Source of the DNA: SZUA-378 sp036652815
Lineage (GTDB): Bacteria; Bacillota; Clostridia; Lachnospirales; Lachnospiraceae
NCBI GenBank assembly: GCA_036652815.1
Contig: JAVVVE010000024.1
Location: 1-33,936 of the forward strand
Direction of reading: 5' to 3'
DNA length: 33,936 nt
The translations under genes and the position numbers were made by a program. The notes under the pieces are model-generated. The model searched no databases and was not told where the DNA came from. It was given only the letters and a program-made list of their open reading frames with translations. How positions within the stretch are numbered: position 1 is the stretch's first letter; each line of letters opens with the position of its first letter. Shown here one piece after another: positions 1 to 7,574 of this stretch.

Positions 1-70
1 AATGTTTCCACCACTTTCATAAAATAATTTCATTTTTTTCAAAATAAAGGTAGCGGTTTTAATGGATATG

Positions 71-462
71 TTTTATTGTTTTCCAAATAAGCCCTGTTTA
101 TGGGCATTTCATTCTAATATCCAAATACTCTTTTAAATGCTTTTCTTGATGCTGTCTGCATTGCATCAAATAATGGCATATGATGATTAAATCTGTCTGC
201 ATATGGATTTCTTTTCCGTCTTTCTTTGGTGCTTTTGCTGCGCTGAGTGTTTCGACCGCAGGTGTTACTTATTGTTTCTGCCGTAATATGATATGGAGAT
301 TCCGTTACCGTTAGTGCTATCTTTTCAGCAAGATTCGTAGATATTAAACCTATCTTATCCATATGCATAGCCTCATCTAGTAAATAAACATACGCATTCT
401 GACCTTCCTCTGTCTTTGTTTGATATACATTTCCGGAATATTCATCATACAGTCTCCTTTAC
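71..462 (-). mobile_element. Internally deleted ISLre2-type transposase remnant (left copy)
   Basis: The minus strand reads as separated pieces of an ISLre2 (UPF0236) transposase joined together. A ribosome binding site and ATGATG start lie at about 450-462. They are followed by a middle segment with AYVYLLDEAMHMDKIG and TVTESPYHITAETISNTCG, then by a C-terminal segment ending in SRKAFKRVFGY and a stop at 114. Joins are near 437 and 255, where the family would have long intervening sequence. Bases 71-188 match 27430-27547 in inverted orientation at 116 of 118 positions. The 24 bases at 439-462 recur at 31871-31894 in the same orientation. The first 70 bases of the window show no gene and may be the element's outer end. 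Not functional as a transposase. Family assignment is from recalled protein motifs. Confidence 0.72.
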
Positions 463-1100
463 GTATTTTCTTTGTCGTTAATATCATAAAGAAGTGCATT
501 GCAGATGGCCGCGGCCACATTACTGCCTCCTTTTCTTCCTTTTGCAACGATATAAGGGCAGCCTGCCTGCATGATTAATTCCTTGGCTTCTATTACATTG
601 ACAAAGCCTACCGGTACTCCGATGATTCCTTTCGGCTGTATGCTTCCTTCTTTGATGAGTTCATAGAGGCGTATCAGTGCAGTCGGTGCATTCCCAATGG
701 CAAAAATAACGTCTCTATTTTGTTTTGATGCTTTGTCCATACTGGCTACCGCTCTGGTACTGCCATTTTTTTTTGCTGTCTGTGCCACATCACAGTCACT
801 CATATAACACCATACCTCTCCGCCATATTGTTTCAATGCTGATTTGTTAATGCCGGCTTTTACCATCTGCGTATCTGTCACAATACAGGCACCCTCTCTG
901 ATCGCCTGCTGTAGATACGTAACTGCATGCTCCGAAAAGCACAGATTTTGCAAGTAATCAAAATCAGCAGTGGTATGAATCACTCGTTTGATGATGGGTG
1001 CCTGTTGTGGATCCAGTGATACGCTGCCCAGTTCCTGCGTAATGATGGCAAAACTTCTTTTTTCTATTTCTTCCGGTAATACAATCTCGATATCGCTCAT
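459..1100 (-). CDS. cbiC: Cobalt-precorrin-8 methylmutase CbiC
   Basis: A cytoplasmic enzyme of 213 residues that moves the C11 methyl group to C12, turning cobalt-precorrin-8 into cobyrinate. The family pattern is clear: HTTADFDY near residue 42, TDTQMVKAGINK, GEVWCYMSDCDVA, VIFAIGNAPTAL, GIIGVPVGFVNV and the C-terminal KGRKGGSNVAAAICNALL. The length is normal. Its start overlaps the cobO stop by four bases (ATGA), and it is the last gene of the cobalamin operon. Oddly, its TAA stop falls inside a 24-base sequence shared with position 31871, apparently insertion-sequence DNA, so the last codons and the stop may have been supplied by that element. No transcription terminator is obvious downstream. 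Confidence 0.95.
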   Translation of the reverse strand: MSDIEIVLPEEIEKRSFAIITQELGSVSLDPQQAPIIKRVIHTTADFDYLQNLCFSEHAVTYLQQAIREGACIVTDTQMVKAGINKSALKQYGGEVWCYMSDCDVAQTAKKNGSTRAVASMDKASKQNRDVIFAIGNAPTALIRLYELIKEGSIQPKGIIGVPVGFVNVIEAKELIMQAGCPYIVAKGRKGGSNVAAAICNALLYDINDKENT

Positions 1101-1618
1101 AATTCTATTCCTTTTCTCGCTGCTATCCCCTGGTCAAAGGGATGTTTTATCTTATGTATCTCGGATATATAATCTGCTCTTCGACACAGTTCTTTGGACG
1201 GATGCTTTCCACTGAATACGATCTCAATATTAGGAGTACAGGCATCCAGCAAATGATACAGTAGCGTTTCATCCAGTAGATTTTTATGGCATGCATGGAG
1301 CACTTCATCCAAGATGACTACCATAAACTCCTGTTGAGATGCTCGTATCTTGCGTTCGATCTCCTGCACCAACTTTGTGTTATGCAGTTTCATCTCTTCC
1401 TTTTGTCTCGTATTCATATCTTTCACAAAGCCATAAAAAACCTCTGTATGCATCACCTGAATCTGAGGAATCCCCTGCAAAATCGTGATTTCTCCGGAAT
1501 GATTGTTTTTCATAAACTGAGCAAAAATAACAGGAATATCATGTCCTGCTGCCCGAACAGCCAGACCGACACAAGCTGTTGTTTTCCCTTTTCCATCTCC
1601 ACAATATAGCTCTAACAT
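1097..1618 (-). CDS. cobO: Corrinoid adenosyltransferase (CobO/BtuR type)
   Basis: ATP:cob(I)yrinate adenosyltransferase of 173 residues, which attaches the 5'-deoxyadenosyl group to reduced cobalt before or during amidation. The start is MLELYCGDGKGKTT, and GDGKGKTT is the P-loop typical of the CobA/BtuR family. VVILDEVLHACH is the Walker B-like segment and EIVFSGKHPS the C-terminal family motif. The reading frame opens 18 bases earlier with a TTG, but AAGGAG seven bases before the ATG at 1618 supports the shorter start. The stop overlaps the cbiC start by four bases and the cbiP stop is 39 bases upstream. The placement between cobyric acid synthase and CbiC fits an operon-encoded biosynthetic adenosyltransferase. 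Confidence 0.93.
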   Translation of the reverse strand: MLELYCGDGKGKTTACVGLAVRAAGHDIPVIFAQFMKNNHSGEITILQGIPQIQVMHTEVFYGFVKDMNTRQKEEMKLHNTKLVQEIERKIRASQQEFMVVILDEVLHACHKNLLDETLLYHLLDACTPNIEIVFSGKHPSKELCRRADYISEIHKIKHPFDQGIAARKGIEL

Positions 1619-1657
1619 AGACTTACTCCTTATCAAACTCCTGTTGATGCAGCCAAG

Positions 1658-3157
1658 CTAGCGATTTAAGATCCTATAGATGGCTTCCATATCAAGACTG
1701 TCTCTTAAAACAGCCGCTATCTTATCATACTGCTGTTCCTTATATTCGTAAAAAGGAATCGTAGTCTGTATCCCATATGGGATACCTTTTCTTGCACATA
1801 GTAATTGAACAAAAGCGATGCGAAATGCTTCTTCCTCAAACATACCATGCAGGTAGGTCCCCAGGACTCCATTTCGACAACATCCATCGGTTTTCCCCGG
1901 AAGCAGAATAAGTGGCTGTGCTGTTTTATCACTGCCTATAGAATGACCCATGTGAATCTCATATCCACTTATCTGTGTGGAGGAAAGAGCATGCCATACT
2001 CCGGGAAGGTCTGCGATATGTCCTTTCACTCTGGTTCTGGTTTTCTGTGCTTCAAATTGAGTGATCATAGGAAGCAACCCCATTCCCCGTATGCTTCTGC
2101 CATCCTCTACCTCATAGGGATCTTTAATTTGCTCTCCCAGCATCTGATATCCACCACAGATACCTATCACAAGAGTTCCTCGTTCCACTAATCTGAGGAT
2201 CTGTGTTTCCAGTCCACTCGTTCTAAGCCAATGCATATCCTGCATGGTATTCTTGGTGCCCGGCAGTATGACTACATCCGGTTCCTTTAGTTGTGATACT
2301 CTTTCTACATAGCGCAGTGACACTGTCGGTTCCATCACAAATGCCTGAAAATCTGTAAAATTAGAAATATGAGGAAGTCTGATAACCGCAATGTCTATCT
2401 TCGTCTGCAGCCTGCTGTCTGAGGTAGTCTGCTTTAGTTCCTCTGCCAGCGAATCTTCTTCCTCTATCTCTACATCCATATAAGGAACCACACCCAGCAC
2501 TTCTTTTCCACATCTGTGGGTCAAGATAGATAGACCCGGTGCCAGTATCTGCTTATCTCCTCTAAATTTATTTACAATTAATCCTTTTATTCTTGCCTGT
2601 TCCGTTGGCTCCAGCAATAAGACCGTCCCGATTAGTTGAGCAAATACGCCGCCTCTGTCAATATCTCCAACCAAAAGTACCGGTGCATCCACCAGTTCTG
2701 CCATGCCCATATTAACGATATCTTCCTGCTTCAGATTAAGTTCTGCGGGACTTCCCGCTCCTTCTATCACTATGATATCATATGCTTCTTCCAGTTGATG
2801 GTAAGCAGCCTGAATCACAGGGAGATAGGAGCGTTTCTGCTTATAATAATCCATAGCACACATATTACCGATCACTTCTCCATTGACTATGACCTGTGAA
2901 CCCATATCCCCTGTTGGCTTCAACAGGATGGGATTCATACACACCTGCGGTTCGATCCCGCAAGCTTCTGCCTGTACTGCCTGTGCTCTACCCATCTCCA
3001 GATTATCCTGTGTAATATAGGAATTTAAAGCCATATTCTGCGATTTAAAAGGTGCCACCCGATACCCATCCTGCTTAAATATCCTGCATAGTCCTGTCAC
3101 AAGTAAGCTTTTTCCTACATTGGACATCGTTCCCTGTATCATAATTGATTTTGCCAT
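1658..3157 (-). CDS. cbiP: Cobyric acid synthase CbiP
   Basis: Glutamine-dependent amidotransferase of 499 residues that amidates side chains b, d, e and g of adenosylcobyrinate a,c-diamide, using four ATP and four glutamine. The N-terminal dethiobiotin-synthetase-like ATPase begins MIQGTMSNVGKS, with the CbiP-typical APFKSQNMALNSY about 30 residues later. The C-terminal class I glutaminase domain keeps its cysteine in VIGICGGYQMLG (around residue 335) and its histidine in LGTYLHGMFEEE. This contrasts with the fused CbiA, whose cysteine is absent. Length is normal for CobQ/CbiP. It starts one base after the cobD stop, which suggests translational coupling. Confidence 0.96.
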   Translation of the reverse strand: MAKSIMIQGTMSNVGKSLLVTGLCRIFKQDGYRVAPFKSQNMALNSYITQDNLEMGRAQAVQAEACGIEPQVCMNPILLKPTGDMGSQVIVNGEVIGNMCAMDYYKQKRSYLPVIQAAYHQLEEAYDIIVIEGAGSPAELNLKQEDIVNMGMAELVDAPVLLVGDIDRGGVFAQLIGTVLLLEPTEQARIKGLIVNKFRGDKQILAPGLSILTHRCGKEVLGVVPYMDVEIEEEDSLAEELKQTTSDSRLQTKIDIAVIRLPHISNFTDFQAFVMEPTVSLRYVERVSQLKEPDVVILPGTKNTMQDMHWLRTSGLETQILRLVERGTLVIGICGGYQMLGEQIKDPYEVEDGRSIRGMGLLPMITQFEAQKTRTRVKGHIADLPGVWHALSSTQISGYEIHMGHSIGSDKTAQPLILLPGKTDGCCRNGVLGTYLHGMFEEEAFRIAFVQLLCARKGIPYGIQTTIPFYEYKEQQYDKIAAVLRDSLDMEAIYRILNR

Positions 3158-3158
3158 A

Positions 3159-4226
3159 CTATATCATGCTCTCTTTCCATCTGCGAATTAAGACTTCGTT
3201 GTCAGAATGTGTGCGGATGCCGATCCTAAAATAAGTGTCTGTCAGGTTACGGTAATTGGCACAGGAACGAATCAGGATCTGTTTCTGTAAGAGCAGTCGT
3301 TGCAGATCACTCCTGCTCCTAAAGAAAATATAATTGGCACAGGAGTCATATATTTTATCTGTCAATCCATCTGCCATTTCCCGTAATAAATATTCTTTTT
3401 CTGTTTCGATTATTTCCTTCGTCCGTAACAAATAATCCCGATCCAATAACGCCGCTATGCCTGCCATTTGTGCCGGAATGGAGGTATTCCATGGTTGCAG
3501 GCAACGAGTTACCCCCTCCATCCGTGTCTGATTTGCACAGAGTGCATATCCCAATCTCAGTCCCGGCATGCCATACAGTTTGGTAAAAGCCCGCACTATA
3601 AAAAGACAGTTGTATTCTTCTACTCTGTGTTTCATCGTTCGTTCTTTTTCTTCTTCTATAAAAGGAAGAAAACATTCATCTAAGCAAAGACAGGTCCCTG
3701 TCTCTTCACATCTTTGAACAATCCGTTCCAATAACTGTGGTTCTATAAGACTGCCTGTTGGATTATTGGGATTACATAAGAATACAATCGCAGTCTCTTT
3801 CCCAATCGCCGTTAAAAAATCCTCCTGTAGTCGGAACCCTTCTGTTTCCTTAAGCTCCCATATCTCACAGATTCCACCGGATGCCACAACTGCTCTTTCA
3901 TATTCTCCAAAGGTCGGTGCTAAGAGGAGTGCTTTCTTTGGATGCAGACTATAACATAACGCATAGATTAGTTCTGCTGCCCCATTCCCCAGTATAATCT
4001 GTTCTGCCGGCACTCCTTCCTTCTGTCCGATGGCTCTGCACAGTTGTCTCCCTGTAATATCCGGATATCCTGTGCTTAACCGAACCCCTTCCAACGCTGC
4101 CTGCAAACTGCCCTTGGGCATACCCTGTGGATTTACATTCACGGAAAAGTCTATCGCTATGTTATGCCCGTATATATCCCCACCATGCACATCTTGTATT
4201 GTAGGTACCTCAAACATCTTCTTCAT
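3159..4226 (-). CDS. cobD: L-threonine-O-3-phosphate decarboxylase CobD
   Basis: PLP-dependent class I/II aminotransferase-fold enzyme of 355 residues. It makes (R)-1-aminopropan-2-ol O-phosphate, the linker that CbiB attaches to cobyric acid. Typical features are HGGDIYGH near the N-terminus, DFSVNVNPQG, the GNGAAELIYAL cofactor-binding turn, FLCNPNNPTGSL, LCLDECFLPF, and the PLP lysine in VRAFTKLYGMPGLRLGYA. The start has AAGAGGA immediately upstream. It sits between cbiB and cbiP, as expected for these linked steps. The threonine kinase that supplies its substrate is not in the window. A histidinol-phosphate aminotransferase is the main look-alike, but the context and the N-terminal HGG motif favour CobD. 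Confidence 0.94.
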   Translation of the reverse strand: MKKMFEVPTIQDVHGGDIYGHNIAIDFSVNVNPQGMPKGSLQAALEGVRLSTGYPDITGRQLCRAIGQKEGVPAEQIILGNGAAELIYALCYSLHPKKALLLAPTFGEYERAVVASGGICEIWELKETEGFRLQEDFLTAIGKETAIVFLCNPNNPTGSLIEPQLLERIVQRCEETGTCLCLDECFLPFIEEEKERTMKHRVEEYNCLFIVRAFTKLYGMPGLRLGYALCANQTRMEGVTRCLQPWNTSIPAQMAGIAALLDRDYLLRTKEIIETEKEYLLREMADGLTDKIYDSCANYIFFRSRSDLQRLLLQKQILIRSCANYRNLTDTYFRIGIRTHSDNEVLIRRWKESMI

Positions 4227-4251
4227 TCCTCTTTTCTCATGGAAATATCTT

Positions 4252-5244
4252 TCACCCGATATATAAGATATCGATGACTAACATTAGCAGGATCCCCGTC
4301 ATCAGGACAAGCACAGAAGTCGCATAAAGGAGTCTGTTTGCTCTGCGGATATCTTCGGTCTCTACCGTCCGCTTCGCATCCCCAATCGTTGGTTTCTGAT
4401 ACAGGATGCCAAAGTAATACGCATCTCCCGCTAATTGCACCGACAAAGCTCCTGCACATACCGCTTCCGTCTGTGCCGAATTAGGACTGGCATGCCGATA
4501 TCGATCTCTTTTATATATTTTCACTGCCTGCTTTGCGTCCATTCCCAGTAAAAAGGAGCTCAGAATCATGCCCATTGCTGCTATTCTTGCTGGGATATAG
4601 GTTAGGATATCGTCTAGCTTGGCTGCAGCAGTTCCCAAATAACAATATCTATCATTGCGATAACCGATCATCGAATCCATGGTATTGACTGCTTTATACA
4701 AAAATCCTCCCGGAATCCCAAACATCATCATATAAAAAAGTGGGGCAATGACTCCGTCTGATGTATTTTCTGCTATTGTTTCAATCGTAGCTTTGATAAT
4801 ACCCTCTTTACTCAGTTCCTGTGTATCCCTGCCTACGATCATGGATAATGCACCTCTTGCCTGCTGCAATTCTCCTCGTTCCAGTGCTGTATACACTTTC
4901 ATGCTTTCTTTTTTTAGGGATTTCATCGCCAGCAATTGATAGCACCAGATACAAGCCAGTATGCTATAGAAGCCGGGATGAATCTTTCCGGCAAGAAAAA
5001 GTAGTCCCGCCGGGATGCCTACCGACAAGCTAAGTACGAGGAGCACCAGCAGGACACCGACCCTTCTTTTCTTATTTTTATCCGCTTCTCTCTCTTCTCG
5101 AATATGAAAAATAGCACGTAGAACACGTTCTGTAACTGTGATACAATATCCGATTCCTTGCACCGGATGCCACATCCTGTGTGGATCTCCAAAACACAGA
5201 TCTGTTAAGAACCCCACGCATACTATGATCATTCTGTTTATCAT
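4252..5244 (-). CDS. cbiB: Adenosylcobinamide-phosphate synthase CbiB
   Basis: Integral membrane protein of 330 residues that condenses adenosylcobyric acid with aminopropanol phosphate. The N-terminus contains DLCFGDPHRMWHPVQGIG, the CbiB hallmark. Later motifs are ETIAENTSDGVIAPLFY, YKAVNTMDSMIGYRN, LDDILTYIPARI and ASPNSAQTEAVCAGAL, all characteristic. Several hydrophobic stretches (around residues 65-85, 160-180, 205-225 and the C-terminus) are likely membrane helices. The start follows the cobC stop (5248-5250) by three bases and cobD follows 25 bases downstream. The protein ends within a final hydrophobic segment, as in the family. Confidence 0.95.
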   Translation of the reverse strand: MINRMIIVCVGFLTDLCFGDPHRMWHPVQGIGYCITVTERVLRAIFHIREEREADKNKKRRVGVLLVLLVLSLSVGIPAGLLFLAGKIHPGFYSILACIWCYQLLAMKSLKKESMKVYTALERGELQQARGALSMIVGRDTQELSKEGIIKATIETIAENTSDGVIAPLFYMMMFGIPGGFLYKAVNTMDSMIGYRNDRYCYLGTAAAKLDDILTYIPARIAAMGMILSSFLLGMDAKQAVKIYKRDRYRHASPNSAQTEAVCAGALSVQLAGDAYYFGILYQKPTIGDAKRTVETEDIRRANRLLYATSVLVLMTGILLMLVIDILYIG

Positions 5245-5247
5245 GTT

Positions 5248-5805
5248 CTAAGTCCTCGCAATCCATCTATCTCCTATTACTTCAACAGTCAGGTATCCTC
5301 CATTTGCGATCTGCCACTCATAGTAATCCAGATGAGGATGCGAATAATGATCCAGTAACGCCATAATCGTTCCTCCATGTATCACAAAGGCAATGTTTCC
5401 TTTTGACAGCTTCTCTGTTTGTCTGAGATGTTCAAACGCATTGACACATCTATGCTGAAAAGTATCCCTGTCCTCTCCCTTAGGAAATCCGCTTCTGCCT
5501 GCAGTATCGATAAAGTGCTGATAAGCAGGCTGATCTCTTAGTTCCGGATACGTATGATATTCAAACATACCAAAATCACATTCTCTAAAATCAGGCACGA
5601 TTTGCTGCCTAATCTGTGGATAGAGCAGTGTGGCAGTTTGCAAACATCGTATCATCGGACTGACATACAAACGTTCAATCGGGGGCATCTGACAGGTCTT
5701 GAGCTTCGCGCATGCTTCCGGCAGCAGGCTTTCATCGGTTCGTCCCACATAGCGATGTTCTCTGTTGCCCTGCGTTTCTCCATGTCTGATTAAATAAAGT
5801 ATCAT
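5248..5805 (-). CDS. cobC: Alpha-ribazole phosphatase CobC (histidine phosphatase)
   Basis: Histidine phosphatase family protein of 185 residues. The catalytic LIRHGETQGN lies at residues 5-14, the family CDFGMFEYHTYPEL is in the middle, and VIHGGTIMALLDHY carries the second histidine. In this context it should remove the phosphate from adenosylcobalamin 5'-phosphate or alpha-ribazole phosphate, the last step of nucleotide loop assembly. The family is broad (phosphoglycerate mutase-like), so the specific substrate is inferred from the neighbours cbiB and cobS/cobU. A ribosome binding site (AAAGGAG) lies just before the start, directly after a run of 16-base tandem repeats. Confidence 0.88.
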   Translation of the reverse strand: MILYLIRHGETQGNREHRYVGRTDESLLPEACAKLKTCQMPPIERLYVSPMIRCLQTATLLYPQIRQQIVPDFRECDFGMFEYHTYPELRDQPAYQHFIDTAGRSGFPKGEDRDTFQHRCVNAFEHLRQTEKLSKGNIAFVIHGGTIMALLDHYSHPHLDYYEWQIANGGYLTVEVIGDRWIART

Positions 5806-5820
5806 GTGCCGACTCCTTTC

Positions 5821-5868
5821 ATGCGATTCTGCTTTTATGCGATTCTACTTTTATGCGATTCTACTTCC
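5821..5868. repeat. Three tandem copies of a 16-base unit at the end of the cobU-like gene
   Basis: The plus strand reads ATGCGATTCTGCTTTT, then ATGCGATTCTACTTTT, then ATGCGATTCTACTTCC, three consecutive 16-base copies with few differences. On the coding (minus) strand the first copy contains the last codons (SRIA) and the TAA of the short cobU-like gene. The extra copies fill the gap to cobC. Because 16 is not a multiple of three, additional copies did not extend the protein; each new copy brings its own stop. This looks like a slipped-strand duplication of the gene's 3' end. Confidence 0.85.
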
Positions 5869-6180
5869 GATGCCACAGATGACACGAATGACCTGCTCTG
5901 CCTGCCCTGCCAGATAACAGTTGACTCTGCCGGATGCCTCTCTGTATTGACGTTCAAAAATATCGGTCGGAACGATACCACATCCCATTTCATCACTGAT
6001 GATGACCAGTTTATCCTGCTGTTCCAACAGTCTTTTTGCCTCTTCGAGCGGATTAAGCCCTTTTTTCAATGCTTCCTTTACCACCAGTTGATACTGATTC
6101 ATGATGACATACTCTTCTGCGAAATGCTGCTGTGCGTAGGTAAGCTTGCCCTGATACGCACCTCCAATAATGAAAATCAT
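5851..6180 (-). CDS. Short CobU-like protein (second cobinamide kinase homologue)
   Basis: A 109-residue protein starting MIFIIGGAYQGKLTYAQ, a P-loop-like turn resembling the CobU N-terminus. The C-terminal half, VIISDEMGCGIVPTD then ERQYREASGRVNCYLA and RVICGIGSRIA, matches the end of the CobU family closely. The middle, including the histidine-containing RHxxxR-type region where CobU is guanylylated, is absent. A full-length cobU lies two genes upstream, so this is unlikely to be the main kinase/guanylyltransferase. Similar short homologues are, as far as I recall, found next to cobS and cobC in other Clostridia. The function is unknown; a regulatory subunit or a partial activity is possible. 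The frame is open further upstream inside cobS, but the ATG at 6180 fits the domain start. Confidence 0.78.
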   Translation of the reverse strand: MIFIIGGAYQGKLTYAQQHFAEEYVIMNQYQLVVKEALKKGLNPLEEAKRLLEQQDKLVIISDEMGCGIVPTDIFERQYREASGRVNCYLAGQAEQVIRVICGIGSRIA

Positions 6181-6227
6181 AGGATTGTTTTCCTCCCTTT
6201 TATGCTTATGACAGTCCTGTTTCATGA

Positions 6228-6980
6228 TTATGACAATCGTGTCACGATTACAATACCTATCAATAGAACCAATTCGCACATCTGTAAGAACCATCCCGCC
6301 AGATCGCCTGTGATTCCCCCAAACAGATGATATGCCATATGCCGATAATATCCAAAACACAAGAGACCTATTGCGATGCAGACAAATCCCATGAATGGAT
6401 TTAGCATCACATACAGCACCATACACAAGATCAGCTCTATGCTTAAGATACCTTTCACATGCTTATCTGCTGACTCTGCTGTCACAGCAGCCATTCCTTC
6501 TTTTTTTGCTTTCTGTAACGTTACGACAGATAATCCACTGAGCGTTCTTGAATACACATATCCCAGTGCAATATAAGGCATTTCACTTCCCTGCACTTCA
6601 TGAAACAGACCAAATTGAACTACTATATAGAGTATCCCATAGATAACAGCAAAGGCTCCAACATGAGGGTCTGATAAAATGCGAAGTTTTACATCTGACG
6701 GTTGATAAGAATGTTTTGCATCCACCGTATCTAAGAACCCATCCATATGGATGCCTCCACTGATCAAAACAGGCAGCACCGTAAGTAACATTGCCACAAC
6801 GGCGATATTGGGTGTCAATGCCGTCACAATATGGAAACATAACATACTGCCGACTCCGATTACCACACCAATGAAAGGGAAAAAGCACAGGCTGTAACGC
6901 ATGCCTGCTTTATCCCACGAGAACCTAGGCATCGGAATCACAGAATACGTAGAAAAAGCGATGATGGCTGCTTTCAACAT
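6228..6980 (-). CDS. cobS: Adenosylcobinamide-GDP ribazoletransferase CobS
   Basis: Membrane enzyme of 250 residues joining adenosylcobinamide-GDP to alpha-ribazole (phosphate). Diagnostic motifs are FSTYSVIPMPRFSW at the N-terminus, SGGIHMDGFLDTVDA around residue 85 (the metal and substrate site), and GGITGDLAGWFLQMCE near the C-terminus. Multiple hydrophobic helices lie between them, as in the family. The ATG at 6980 lies inside the end of cobU (7-base overlap) and fits the family start; the longer open frame upstream is just cobU DNA. It is followed by the short cobU-like gene after 47 bases. Confidence 0.95.
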   Translation of the reverse strand: MLKAAIIAFSTYSVIPMPRFSWDKAGMRYSLCFFPFIGVVIGVGSMLCFHIVTALTPNIAVVAMLLTVLPVLISGGIHMDGFLDTVDAKHSYQPSDVKLRILSDPHVGAFAVIYGILYIVVQFGLFHEVQGSEMPYIALGYVYSRTLSGLSVVTLQKAKKEGMAAVTAESADKHVKGILSIELILCMVLYVMLNPFMGFVCIAIGLLCFGYYRHMAYHLFGGITGDLAGWFLQMCELVLLIGIVIVTRLS

Positions 6981-7570
6981 AGGAGTTCTCCTTTCCTGCA
7001 CACCGGTATCGAGCAGACCACTTCCACTACATGATCTGCCAGGCTGCTCAGTCTTTGATTCAGTATCCCAAGCAGATTTACATAACATTCTGTATCTTCC
7101 TGATATCTGCTCCCATCTGAGAATATTTCATTGGTCACAATAACAATATGTGCTACTGTCCGAGACAGGGTTAGAATCGGCTGCACAATAGCATGTTCCA
7201 TCTGTTTGCAAGCCTCTTTCTCTCTATCCCATATCCTTCCTTCTTCATCATACATCTCATTCGCTAACAGGTTGGACATACACTCCAGCAGCAATACATC
7301 TCCGGGATGGAGCATGGGTATGATACGTTCCAGTCGATTGAAACATTCTATAGTCAAAAATCCCTTGTCTTTTCGCATCTGTTGATGCCTTTTCACTCTT
7401 TGCTCACTTTCGGCATCGGCGATATGCATCGTCGCTATATAGTATAGTTTGCCGGTCGGATTATCTGTATTTTCCTTTTGCAAATTTCTATTGCTATATT
7501 CCTCCTCTGCCAATTTTTCTGCATATGCTGACTTACCGCTGCCACTGCCACCGGTGATAAGAACTGTCAT
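6974..7570 (-). CDS. cobU: Adenosylcobinamide kinase / guanylyltransferase CobU
   Basis: Bifunctional enzyme of 198 residues that phosphorylates adenosylcobinamide and then transfers GMP to form adenosylcobinamide-GDP. The start MTVLITGGSGSGKSAYAE carries the P-loop. RVKRHQQMRKDKGFLTIE holds the histidine that becomes guanylylated in the family. VIVTNEIFSDG, GILNQRLSSLADHVVEVV and a C-terminal hydrophobic strand complete the fold. About twenty residues after the P-loop region (rich in N, K, E and D) look like a loose insertion. The start lies four bases after the cbiA-cobT stop. The stop overlaps cobS. Confidence 0.94.
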   Translation of the reverse strand: MTVLITGGSGSGKSAYAEKLAEEEYSNRNLQKENTDNPTGKLYYIATMHIADAESEQRVKRHQQMRKDKGFLTIECFNRLERIIPMLHPGDVLLLECMSNLLANEMYDEEGRIWDREKEACKQMEHAIVQPILTLSRTVAHIVIVTNEIFSDGSRYQEDTECYVNLLGILNQRLSSLADHVVEVVCSIPVCRKGELLC

Positions 7571-7574
7571 ATCC

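Noticed and set aside
91..106. GCCC/GGGC inverted repeat as terminator of the cobalamin operon
   Set aside because: Only four paired bases and no T run; the same sequence occurs in the right ISLre2 copy, so it belongs to the element.
5806..6330. Plus-strand frame of 174 codons
   Set aside because: Covers the cobU-like gene and the end of cobS on the opposite strand and resembles no family.
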